Origin: Methanomicrobia archaeon
Lineage (GTDB): Archaea > Halobacteriota > Bog-38 > Methanoflorentales > Methanoflorentaceae
Direction of reading: 5' to 3'
DNA length: 53,117 nucleotides
Assembly: GCA_015661395.1 (NCBI GenBank)
Contig: JACWML010000008.1
Span: 1-53,117 of the forward strand
Within the stretch, counting starts at the first letter, position 1. Every line of letters begins with the position of its first letter. This document shows positions 44,018-51,753 of the stretch, in pieces. A program made the translations under genes and the position numbers. The notes beneath the pieces were generated by a model, which did no database searches, had not been told where the DNA came from, and worked only from the letters and a program-made list of their open reading frames with translations.

Positions 44018-44110
44018 TGCTCCGGTCGGGATTTGAACCCGAGTCGTTGGCTTGCTTCACTGCTAAAGTTCGAAAGGCCAACATGATTGGCCGGACTACA
44101 CTACCGGAGC
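44018..44110 (-). tRNA. tRNA-Glu(UUC) with an 18-nt intron
   Basis: Acceptor GCTCCGG (44110-44104) pairs with CCGGAGC, discriminator A at 44018; no encoded CCA. Anticodon stem TTGGC/GCCAA; spliced loop CTTTCGA, anticodon TTC. T-arm TCGGG-TTCAAAT-CCCGA. The intron 44053-44070 follows position 37: CTTT pairs with GAAG (central helix), the bulges CG^A and CA^A are cut after the second base, and ACT/AGT closes the intron hairpin. A strict bulge-helix-bulge. Promoter not clear; GTATAC lies too close to the 5' end. Confidence 0.95.
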
Positions 44111-44426
44111 TTAAGTATACAAAGCTGTTGCCGAATAACGCATAGCACGGCGCATTTTCACAACGCTTGCTGACTACGATTCGCGTTATAAAATATATTT
44201 GTTTCTGACCTGTGCAATACGCAGCCCTGAGCTTACAAGCCCTTAACGTACCTAAACGGATTTTTGACAGCACCCGGAGAAATCATTTTTTGGAGCACGT
44301 CAAAATCCTCAAATTCTCGAATGCGATTTCCATCAAAAGAATTAAGAAACCCCTGCACAAAAGACCCTTGAGCTGCTTGCCGTATCACAGCTCATTTGCG
44401 TGAGCGGAAGACTGAAACGAGGAACT
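44111..44426. other. 316-base intergenic region with promoter and possible leader peptide
   Basis: GTTATAAAATATATTTG at 44183-44199 is a strong plus-strand TATA region, predicting a start near 44215, which leaves a leader of about 210 nt before the dehydratase ATG at 44427. A 63-codon basic frame from GTG 44212 to TGA 44403 fills the leader; I recognise no family. No tRNA or known riboswitch is visible. Confidence 0.45.
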
Positions 44427-45374
44427 ATGCGACTATTAATCACGGGTGGCGCGGGCTTCATAGGCAGCAATTTCGTACGCTATATGTTGTCTAAACACAA
44501 TGAAGCAGAAATCGTAGTCCTGGACAAGCTGACGTACGCAGGCAATATGAGCAGCCTCAAAGACGTGCTAGCTGATATTGAATTCGTTAAAGGCGATATT
44601 TGCGACGAGACAATTGTCAAGCAGTTGCTAAAAGATTGTGACTGTGTTATCAACTTTGCGGCCGAGACGCACGTCGATAGATCGATAACGAGTTCAGCTG
44701 CCTTCATTCAAACGGATGTCCTCGGGACTCACGTCTTGTTAGCAGCGGCCAAGGAGTACCCAATTGAGCGATTCGTCCAGATATCGACGGATGAGGTGTA
44801 TGGAAGCATTGATCGCGGATCATTTAAGGAGACGGATACGTTGCATCCGTCAAGTCCCTATGCAGCAAGCAAGGCTGGAGCAGACTTGTTGACATCATCC
44901 TATTTCACGACGTACGATTTTCCCTGCGTTATTACCCGCAGCTCAAACAACTACGGGCCGTATCAGCACCCCGAGAAACTGATTCCTCGCTTTATCACAA
45001 GCGCTATGAGGAACCACAAGCTGACCGTTTACGGCCAGGGAGACAACGTCCGAGACTGGATACACGTTGCCGATAACTGTGCAGCGATAGACTGCGTTCG
45101 CCAAAGGGGCAAAACGGGCGAGACGTATAATATTGGCGCTGGAAACGAGAAGAGCAACTTAAATATAACCAACGCCATACTGCAGCTAGCGCGAAAGCCT
45201 TCAACGCTTATTGCCTTCACAGCGAACCGACTCGGGCACGACCAGAGGTATTCCTTAGACTGTTCGAAGATAAAGTCTCTTGGGTGGCAACCCGAGATTT
45301 CATTTGAAGACGGATTGACGCAAGTCGTTCGGTGGTATCAAGAGAACGAGTGGTGGTGGTCCCCGCTAGTTTGA
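44427..45374 (+). CDS. rfbB: dTDP-glucose 4,6-dehydratase (RmlB-like)
   Basis: A 315-residue extended SDR enzyme making a 4-keto-6-deoxy sugar nucleotide, a precursor of rhamnose and related surface sugars. Seen: LLITGGAGFIGSNF (NAD loop), the catalytic Thr121-Asp122-Glu123 (STDEVYG), Tyr145-x3-Lys149 (YAASK), RSSNNYGPYQHPEKLIP and VYGQGDNVRDWIHV, all typical of RmlB. ATG 44427 is preceded by GAGGAAC. A shorter C-terminus than bacterial RmlB (about 350) is common in archaea. Other rml genes are not here; the glycosyltransferases at 47-50 kb may use the product. Confidence 0.88.
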   Translation: MRLLITGGAGFIGSNFVRYMLSKHNEAEIVVLDKLTYAGNMSSLKDVLADIEFVKGDICDETIVKQLLKDCDCVINFAAETHVDRSITSSAAFIQTDVLGTHVLLAAAKEYPIERFVQISTDEVYGSIDRGSFKETDTLHPSSPYAASKAGADLLTSSYFTTYDFPCVITRSSNNYGPYQHPEKLIPRFITSAMRNHKLTVYGQGDNVRDWIHVADNCAAIDCVRQRGKTGETYNIGAGNEKSNLNITNAILQLARKPSTLIAFTANRLGHDQRYSLDCSKIKSLGWQPEISFEDGLTQVVRWYQENEWWWSPLV

Positions 45375-45429
45375 AAAAGGGCCTGCCTGCGCGCAAACAT
45401 AAGCAGAAGCGCTCGCGAGAAGCTGCGTC

Positions 45430-46110
45430 TCAAAGGGCCTTGATATGTCGAACCATCGATTCAAAGATGGCATTCCCGTCAGCAGAACCGAGAAGTTTCT
45501 CTGACGCTCGTTCTGGATGCGGCATCATCGCAAGCACGTTTTTTTCTAAATTACTTATTCCAGCGATGTTATCAAGCGAACCGTTGGGGTTTGCAGCCAA
45601 AGTGGGGAGTCCATTATCATCAACGTACTTAAAAACGACCTGATCATTTTCGTAAAGCTCCTTGAGCAGCTGGGGGTCAACGACGTATCGCCCCTCTTTG
45701 TGAGCTATAGGAAGATCAACTATCGCGTTCGAAAGTACTGTGAACGGAGACTTGCCGACTGTTCTAAGTTTTACCCACCTGCAAATGAACTTTGGGTACT
45801 GATTCAAAGTGAACGTGCCGGGCACCAAGTGCGACTCACAGAGGATTTGGGCGCCGTTGCATATGCCTAGCACCGGCTTCCCATCAGCTGCCATCTGTGC
45901 AACCGACTGCATGATCTTGGTTCGTGCCGCAATTGCACCGGCGCGCAAATAGTCCCCGTACGAAAACCCTCCCGGGATGATTGCGCCGTCAAAACTCTTT
46001 AGGGTCTCTTTGTACCAGACAAGTTCTGCGCCTACGCCCAAATTGTTCAGAGCTTTTTGAACATCCAAATCACAGTTACTACCACCGAACCGAAGAATGG
46101 CGATGTTCAT
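45430..46110 (-). CDS. purQ: phosphoribosylformylglycinamidine synthase, glutaminase subunit PurQ
   Basis: A 226-residue class I glutamine amidotransferase that supplies ammonia to PurL in purine synthesis. Seen: ILRFGGSNCDLD, IPGGFSYGDYLRAGAIA, the nucleophile Cys84 in LGICNGAQIL, and MMPHPERA with the His-Glu of the triad. It begins 14 nt after the PurS stop. PurL is not in the window. Confidence 0.96.
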   Translation of the reverse strand: MNIAILRFGGSNCDLDVQKALNNLGVGAELVWYKETLKSFDGAIIPGGFSYGDYLRAGAIAARTKIMQSVAQMAADGKPVLGICNGAQILCESHLVPGTFTLNQYPKFICRWVKLRTVGKSPFTVLSNAIVDLPIAHKEGRYVVDPQLLKELYENDQVVFKYVDDNGLPTLAANPNGSLDNIAGISNLEKNVLAMMPHPERASEKLLGSADGNAIFESMVRHIKAL

Positions 46111-46124
46111 CTGTCTCTTCTCGA

Positions 46125-46370
46125 CTATTTCGTTATCCGTACATCATAATCGTGTATGATAGGATTCGCGAGCAACCTTTGGCACATTCCGTTAACGAGG
46201 TCGGTTGCGTTCTCACGGGAATCTGCTGTGAATTCGAGTTCGTAGGTGGCTGCTTGTTTGACCGATTGACACTCATACCCAAGATGCTTGAGAGCATTTT
46301 TTATTGTCGTAGCTTCCGGATCTAGCATGCCATTCTTGAGCTTAATGGTGATCTCAGCGCGATAAAGCAT
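46125..46370 (-). CDS. purS: phosphoribosylformylglycinamidine synthase subunit PurS
   Basis: An 81-residue small subunit that links PurQ to PurL. Seen: RAEITIKLKNGMLDPEATTIKNALKHLGY, of which LKNGMLDPEA is diagnostic, then the C-terminal MCQRLLANPIIHDY pattern. ATG 46370 lies 26 nt after a TATA-like TTTAACTAT on the minus strand (about 46392-46400), so leaderless; the frame runs open to 46460 but that would bury the promoter. Confidence 0.94.
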   Translation of the reverse strand: MLYRAEITIKLKNGMLDPEATTIKNALKHLGYECQSVKQAATYELEFTADSRENATDLVNGMCQRLLANPIIHDYDVRITK

Positions 46371-46571
46371 AGCAGTTACTGTTGGATCATAATAGTTAAA
46401 CATTGGTGCTGATCTGAACGGTTGCCAACCAGCTAGGCAAGCGCGGTCGAAGCGTGCCATCTGGCCCGATTATGATTGCCGGAAACGTTGGTGCGCGAGG
46501 CTTTGGCAGACAGCAGGTGATCGGGCTGTTTGACCTAAGACGAGCGTCCGGCGGGTGTGGCTGGGTTACCT

Positions 46572-47137
46572 CTAGCTCTTGCCGATGCGCGACAACACCA
46601 GCGCGGCAATCGATATGCCAACGATTGAAGGGATCGCTTCAAAACCAGGCACCCCTGCGGCTTTGGTTGCAGGTGTGGGCGTGGTTGAAGGATTGCCTGT
46701 CGCCGAGGAGGACGAGAACGGCGCTTGAGCGAGCACCTGCCGTTGCAGGGCAGTCACCTGACTAGCCGACAGTTCTGCGTTTTGTTTGACAATGACCCTG
46801 CCTTGAGGGTCCGTGAATACAATCAGTGGAGGCTTGCTATAGTTATATAGCGTTCCTTGTCAGTGCCGACCACGTTTATGTTCACGAAGTTCGACGAGAG
46901 TTGAATAACTTCACCATCGGTCCAGGTGTTTTGATCCATGTTTCTGCATCGAGGACACCAATCTTCGTGAATATATATCATCACGGGCTTATTTTCCTCG
47001 GCTGCAGCCTTCATCCCTGTCGGGTAATCATAAACCCACGTTACCTCATTTTGGGCTTTGACGCTGACCGTCAAAGAGGAGCTTACTATAACAAAAAACA
47101 CAGCCAGCACCGCTATTACGGCTGTGAAACGGCTCAT
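46572..47137 (-). pseudogene. secreted thioredoxin-fold PGF-CTERM protein, broken by a 2-nt insertion
   Basis: The 5' part (47137 down to about 46850) encodes a signal peptide (1-27) and a thioredoxin-like domain with YIHEDWCPRCRNMD (CPRC active site), then runs out of frame after GTDKERY and stops at 46823. Removing two bases of TATATA at 46843-46848 restores NYSKPPLIVFTDPQGR and continues in frame through QNAELSASQVTALQRQ to a Thr/Pro linker, VPGFEA, a hydrophobic helix and RIGKS: a PGF-CTERM signal. The repaired protein would be 187 residues, an envelope-anchored thiol protein. The change is either a real mutation (TA duplication) or a sequencing error. The restored cis-Pro-like PPLIVF supports the reading. 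Confidence 0.85.
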
Positions 47138-47367
47138 GAAAGGAACACTGACCTACAAGACAAATGTGCTATTTAACTTTTGTTAATCAGGGTGCCGTGC
47201 GTTAGTGCCCCAAGCCAGCGCGCTCGCGCTGCAACCAGTCAGTGCGGCGTTGCTAAACGTCTTTCAAACGACGTTAGGTCCGCATTCGACATCAAAATGC
47301 CTCAGCGCGGACAGAGATTCCGCGATAACTTATTCAACACCTACGCGCACATTCAACGTGAATCCAG

Positions 47368-48495
47368 GTGAAAATAATTCAAGCCTCTTCTTATTTTTAT
47401 CCGCACATCGGTGGAGTCGAAACTCACTGTCTTGAGCTTTCGCAAAGCTTACGGGACCTCGGGCACGAGGTTATTGTTTTGTGCGCCGAAGTCCCCAAGT
47501 CTAGGCCAAATGAGGTCTTGAGCGGACTCTCTGTGTACAGATTTCCCGCTGTGAATCTCCCATATATCCCCTATATGTATGCTCTGCGCCGGCGCATTGC
47601 GCAGTTCAACGCCGATGTCGTGCATTCACACTATCCCCCGCCGTTCATGTCTTACGGAGTGGTCAAAGGCCTGCCGCACGTTCCACACGTGCTTACTTAC
47701 CACTGCGATCTCGAAATTCCCGACAATATGGCAAATCTCAGAATTCCGAACATCTGCAAATACCTTGTAGACGAAGTCAACACAGCCCTATATACAAAGC
47801 CGATCCTCGACAACGTCGCGCAGATAATCGCTACAACTGAATCTTACGCGCGAACTTCCCCTGTGCTACGAGATTATCGCTATGAAATCGTGCCGAATGG
47901 CATTAGACTTGAGACCTTTGACAGACATTTACTCGGCTTAAACGGCGAAAAGAGGCGCCACCAGATACTTTTCGTTGGTCGACTGAGCTCCGTGAAAGGC
48001 GTCGATGATCTTGTCAGAGCCGCCAAGATCGTATTAAGCCACGTAAGCGACGCGACTTTCTTAATCGTCGGCGATGGAGAAGAGCGAGAACGACTAAAAA
48101 GACTCGCCAAAGGCTATGAAGATCGAATCAAATTCTGTGGGCACATATCAAGAGCCACTCTTCTAAAGCTCTACACAAGCTCCTCGGCACTAGTCCTCCC
48201 CTCTTTCACGCGCCTCGAGGCTTTCGGGTTAGTTCTTTTAGAAGCGATGGCGTGCGAAACGCCAGTGATTGCTTCCAGGATTCCGGGTGTGCTCGACGTC
48301 GTTGGCGAAGGCGGTCTGCTAGTAACGCCGCAAGATCCTTCTTCCCTTGCAGATGCCATTCTAGAGATTCTCGAAAACCCGGCAAACGCAAGATCAATGG
48401 GTAAAAACGGGCGCAGGCGCGTTGAACAGAAATATGACTGGAAGATCATTGCGCAACAGATCCTTAACCTTTATGCGAACGTGACAGACGCGTAA
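47368..48495 (+). CDS. glycosyltransferase, GT4 family
   Basis: A 375-residue GT-B enzyme. Seen: FYPHIGGVETHCLELSQSL (N-terminal Gly loop), VVHSHYPP, EIVPNGIRLE, ILFVGRLSSVKGVDDLV, LIVGDGEERERLKRL and the E-x7-E motif EAFGLVLLE with MACETPVIAS. It resembles the PimB/mannosyltransferase-like branch. GTG 47368 is the start; AACTTATTC near 47334 is a possible promoter about 30 nt upstream. It leads a run of three surface-glycan genes. Confidence 0.9.
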   Translation: MKIIQASSYFYPHIGGVETHCLELSQSLRDLGHEVIVLCAEVPKSRPNEVLSGLSVYRFPAVNLPYIPYMYALRRRIAQFNADVVHSHYPPPFMSYGVVKGLPHVPHVLTYHCDLEIPDNMANLRIPNICKYLVDEVNTALYTKPILDNVAQIIATTESYARTSPVLRDYRYEIVPNGIRLETFDRHLLGLNGEKRRHQILFVGRLSSVKGVDDLVRAAKIVLSHVSDATFLIVGDGEERERLKRLAKGYEDRIKFCGHISRATLLKLYTSSSALVLPSFTRLEAFGLVLLEAMACETPVIASRIPGVLDVVGEGGLLVTPQDPSSLADAILEILENPANARSMGKNGRRRVEQKYDWKIIAQQILNLYANVTDA

Positions 48496-48524
48496 AACGA
48501 AAGAAGACGCTTCAAGAACGACGA

Positions 48525-48533
48525 CTTAATATA
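48525..48533 (+). promoter_or_regulatory. TATA box of the GT2 gene
   Basis: CTTAATATA, about 28 nt before ATG 48557; leaderless transcription is likely although the GT4 gene ends only 61 nt upstream. Confidence 0.5.
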
Positions 48534-48556
48534 CGTTAATCGAATTTTCTTCTGAA

Positions 48557-49534
48557 ATGAAAGTTTGCGCGATCATCCCGGTAGCGCAGTCCGAACCGAA
48601 CGCACTCGTTGAAAAATCAATCAAGAGCCTAAGCGCTCTAGACTGCAGTGGTCTCGATTTTGAAGCGTACTACGTCATTGACAGCAGCGGAAAAGATTAC
48701 AGCTCTCTGTACGCGCTGCTGCCGCCGCATTTCCACATAATGATCAGAAATGGCAATAGAGGCCGCCGCGCTGGCGCTATAAATGACATTCTGAACGTGA
48801 CAGAGGGTGCGGACTGCATTGCACTATTCGATGTCGATAGCCGGCCCAACCCTGATTTTTTGGTGGAGTGTGTGCGTGAACTCACGGCGACAAGCGACGG
48901 GGTGCTTGCAAGTGGCTGCCGCTACGTGACTAATAAAGTAAACACCCTTACCAAGGTCGTTTCAATCGAATACAAGTTTTTCTGTGACATCTATCGTTTT
49001 TCCAGGTGGTCAAGGGGCTTCATTCAGTTCAACGGCGTGATAGGAGTATCAAAAGCACCCTTTCTAAGGACGAGAGGTTTTGATGAACGTTGTTTGTGTG
49101 AGGATCTAGATATTAGCGAGAAGATATATCTCTCGGGGAACCGCGCACTGCTCGCTAAGACAAAAGTGGGGGAACAGGCCCCTACTTCCATTCAGGACTT
49201 GTACAATCAAAGAGTTCGATGGTTCCGCGGTGCGGTCGAGGGGTTTCGAAAGTATCTTGGTCCAATGTCCGTCGCTCGCGTTCCTATCTTAGTAAAAGTG
49301 ACGTGGCTGGGCTCGCTAACGATCCCATTTTTTTCATACTTATTAGCGCCTTTTGTCTTTATATATTGCAGAGCAATTAGGTTAGAAAGTGATAGCTTGT
49401 CGGAATCATGCAAAATCCTGCTAGGCTTGGCTGGGTACGCCTGCTTGATGACGCTATGCGGGACCGTGGCCGTCGGACAGCATTTAGCTTCCCGAAAGTG
49501 TGAGTGGGCCGAGGTAGCTAGATCAGAAGTCTAG
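48557..49534 (+). CDS. membrane glycosyltransferase, GT2 family
   Basis: A 325-residue GT-A enzyme with two C-terminal membrane segments (about 250-275 and 290-310). Seen: AIIPVAQSEPNALVEKSI, GRRAGAINDIL, the metal-binding FDVDSRPNPDF, CEDLDIS (ED motif) and QRVRWFRG (the Q-x-x-R-W motif of processive enzymes such as cellulose and hyaluronan synthases). It may build a polymer or transfer to a lipid carrier. The UPF0104 gene follows after 19 nt. Confidence 0.88.
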   Translation: MKVCAIIPVAQSEPNALVEKSIKSLSALDCSGLDFEAYYVIDSSGKDYSSLYALLPPHFHIMIRNGNRGRRAGAINDILNVTEGADCIALFDVDSRPNPDFLVECVRELTATSDGVLASGCRYVTNKVNTLTKVVSIEYKFFCDIYRFSRWSRGFIQFNGVIGVSKAPFLRTRGFDERCLCEDLDISEKIYLSGNRALLAKTKVGEQAPTSIQDLYNQRVRWFRGAVEGFRKYLGPMSVARVPILVKVTWLGSLTIPFFSYLLAPFVFIYCRAIRLESDSLSESCKILLGLAGYACLMTLCGTVAVGQHLASRKCEWAEVARSEV

Positions 49535-49553
49535 CTACTGAGGGGGGCAGATC

Positions 49554-50597
49554 TTGAACGGCTTGCGAAAGTGGCTTGCGATTTCACTGACGTTCAGCGT
49601 AATCTCGATCCTCGCACTCCTATTTTACACGATCACGCCGGGCCAGTTGCGTAGCCTTATACAAATTCACCCAGCCTTCTTGGCCGCCGCATTGATCTTT
49701 CAGTTCAGTTCGTGGCTCGTCTGGGGCGCCCGATTGAAGACCATGTCAGAAGCGGTAGGAGGCGAGCTCTCATTCAGAAAATCGGTCGAGATCGTCTTGT
49801 CAAATCTGTTTGCTGCAGCAATCACTCCGGGACACGCTGGTGGGGAAGTTACCAGAATTCAGCTGTTGCGAGGATGCAAGCTATCCGTGGGGGACGCCTC
49901 CGCGGTCGTCCTCGGAGAGAGAATGCTTGATGCACTTTTCTTAGGCATAGCCGCCCCGATCGCATTTCTGCTGTTCACCCGGTACGTGCAGAGCACGCCC
50001 GGGATCATAGCCCTTTTCGGGGCCGCAGCCCTAGTTTTCGGTTTACTCTTTTTCATCCTGCTTTATGTTATGGCGAAGCCAAGAAAGGTGAAGTCTTTGG
50101 TGACAAAAGTACGCTGGCTTTTCGTCAGAGTGAGAGGCGTTGACAAGGCTGACAGAGCCATGCAAAAGGCTTTGCGAGAGATCGATGTCTTTCACAATAG
50201 CTCGAAGCGCTACTTGAAGGATGAACGACGAGCTTTGGTCAAAGGTTTTCTTCTTACGATGGCATTTTGGCTTCTGCAGTTTTCCATTGCTTCGCTTATC
50301 CTCGTCGGCCTCGGATCACAGCCGTGGATTTTGGCGTCCTTTTCTGCCCAGACAGTTCTAATGATGATCGCAATGATTCCACTCACGCCGGGAAACAGCG
50401 GCATAGCCGAAGTGAGCACTGCGGCGATTTATTCAGTCTTCGTGAGCACGTCAATTCTCGGCATCTTCATCCTAGGTTGGAGGGTGATTACTTACTATCT
50501 AAACATAGTCGTAGGTGGGTTGGTGAGCATCAAGATCCTACAAGATCGACCAGTAGTGGAAGGAGCAGTTGAAGGGGCCGCCCAAGAGGCACAATGA
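49554..50597 (+). CDS. UPF0104 / lysylphosphatidylglycerol synthase-like membrane protein
   Basis: A 347-residue integral membrane protein with about eight helices. Seen: FQFSSWLVWGARLKTM, SNLFAAAITPGHAGGEVTRIQLLR, a family signature region, LGERMLDALFLG, and MIPLTPGNSGIAEV near the C-terminus. Members are found next to glycosyltransferases and have been suggested to move lipid-linked products. TTG 49554 has a GAGGGGGGC site. Operon with the GT2 gene. Confidence 0.85.
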   Translation: MNGLRKWLAISLTFSVISILALLFYTITPGQLRSLIQIHPAFLAAALIFQFSSWLVWGARLKTMSEAVGGELSFRKSVEIVLSNLFAAAITPGHAGGEVTRIQLLRGCKLSVGDASAVVLGERMLDALFLGIAAPIAFLLFTRYVQSTPGIIALFGAAALVFGLLFFILLYVMAKPRKVKSLVTKVRWLFVRVRGVDKADRAMQKALREIDVFHNSSKRYLKDERRALVKGFLLTMAFWLLQFSIASLILVGLGSQPWILASFSAQTVLMMIAMIPLTPGNSGIAEVSTAAIYSVFVSTSILGIFILGWRVITYYLNIVVGGLVSIKILQDRPVVEGAVEGAAQEAQ

Positions 50598-50607
50598 ATG
50601 TCAGAGG

Positions 50608-51273
50608 TCAAAAGCCGACGACTCTCCACTTGATGAGCACGCCGTCGCCGATTTGACGGATTTCTTGCAGATTCAGCTTAACAAATTCGTTGGTCAGGCC
50701 CTCTCCATCGACCAGCGTTGGCGCTGCACTGCCCCCAATAATAATGTTCCCTACGTAGGTGTAAATCTCATCGACTAAGCCCAAACTTAGAAGGGCGAAA
50801 TTAAGCGTTGCGCCACCCTCCACCAAGAGGGATTTCACCCCCCGATCCTTTAAACGCCCAAGCAGCGCCGCGAGATCCACTTTGCGCTCTCCGACAACGA
50901 GTATTTCAGCCTTTGTTTCGAGCTCTTCTACCCTGTGAGGTGGGGCCTGTTGCGACGTCGCGATAAGCGCATTTGATCCCAAAACGGCCGCAGTCGGTGG
51001 CGTTCGTGCGCGGCTATCGACCACCACTCGCAACGGACTCTCAGTTCTCCCCTGGTCCACTCGCGTGCGCTTGAGTTCCACCGACTTTATGGTAAGCTTC
51101 GGATCGTCCGCAAGAACGGTCCCTACCCCAACCATGACAGCATCAACGTCCGCTTTTAGCCCATCAACTCGCCGAAGGTCATCTTCACCAGAAATGCGCA
51201 CTTGTTTTCTCGCTACTGTGGAGATTTTGCCGTCGGCACTCATTGCTGAATTAATAACCACATATGGTCTCAT
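50608..51273 (-). CDS. arfC: 2,5-diamino-6-(ribosylamino)-pyrimidinone 5'-phosphate reductase
   Basis: A 221-residue RibD C-terminal-type reductase of archaeal riboflavin and F420 precursor synthesis; uses NAD(P)H to reduce the ribosyl side chain. Seen: VVINSAMSADGKIST, DADAVMVGVGTVLADDP (approx.), RVVVDSRARTP, and LLVEGGATLNFALL. Starts at ATG 51273 with a TATA box at 51298-51307. Length fits. Confidence 0.93.
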   Translation of the reverse strand: MRPYVVINSAMSADGKISTVARKQVRISGEDDLRRVDGLKADVDAVMVGVGTVLADDPKLTIKSVELKRTRVDQGRTESPLRVVVDSRARTPPTAAVLGSNALIATSQQAPPHRVEELETKAEILVVGERKVDLAALLGRLKDRGVKSLLVEGGATLNFALLSLGLVDEIYTYVGNIIIGGSAAPTLVDGEGLTNEFVKLNLQEIRQIGDGVLIKWRVVGF

Positions 51274-51297
51274 CGACTAGCCTCAATTGGTCAATGT

Positions 51298-51307
51298 ATA
51301 TTAATAT
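51298..51307. promoter_or_regulatory. symmetric TATA element shared by arfC and archease
   Basis: ATATTAATAT is a perfect palindrome, centred about 29 nt before ATG 51273 (minus) and 33 nt before ATG 51335 (plus). One TBP site may serve both divergent genes. Confidence 0.5.
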
Positions 51308-51334
51308 CTGGTTCATATCCTATGCCATAGCGGC

Positions 51335-51745
51335 ATGCAAAAATACGAGTTTCTAGAGCACACAGCCGATGTAACTTTTAAGGCGTACGGAAGAGACTCA
51401 AACGAGCTATTCGAAAATGCGGCAGAACCTCTCGAAAGCACAATGGTTCTCCTCGATGAAGTGGCGCTGGGAGACACTTGCACCATGGAGATAGGTTCCG
51501 ACTCTTATGAGAACTTGCTTTACAACTGGCAGGCGGAGCTTCTGATCACGTTTGAAATCGAGCGCTTTGCTGTTAAGAAATGTTTCGTCAGGATTGTGGG
51601 CTTGTCGTTAACTGCCGATCGTATGGGCGAAAGATTAGAGCCAAACAGGCATAGACTAAACGCAGAAGTAAAGGCGGGGACATATCACAATCTAGCAGTC
51701 ACGAAAAATGATATCTACCACGCAGACTTAACGATGGACGTATAG
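51335..51745 (+). CDS. archease, activator of RtcB
   Basis: A 136-residue protein that speeds guanylylation and turnover of RtcB. Seen: YEFLEHTADVTFKAYG with conserved acidic residues near the start, LFENAAEPLESTM, and a C-terminal TYHNLAVTKNDIYHADLTMDV in which the metal Asp lies near the end. Middle part LLYNWQAELLITFEIE fits. The rtcB start follows 8 nt after its stop. Confidence 0.93.
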   Translation: MQKYEFLEHTADVTFKAYGRDSNELFENAAEPLESTMVLLDEVALGDTCTMEIGSDSYENLLYNWQAELLITFEIERFAVKKCFVRIVGLSLTADRMGERLEPNRHRLNAEVKAGTYHNLAVTKNDIYHADLTMDV

Positions 51746-51753
51746 GGGGTTCG

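Noticed and set aside
43770-44036. 88-codon plus-strand frame between the two tRNA genes
   Set aside because: It has ACATATAAAAG upstream, but that element is the tRNA-Leu promoter read backwards, the frame overlaps the tRNA-Glu 3' end by 19 nt, and an 84-codon frame lies opposite. No family motif.
46454-46765. 103-codon plus-strand frame
   Set aside because: Antisense to the PGF-CTERM tail of the broken thioredoxin gene; Trp/Arg/Cys-rich shadow.
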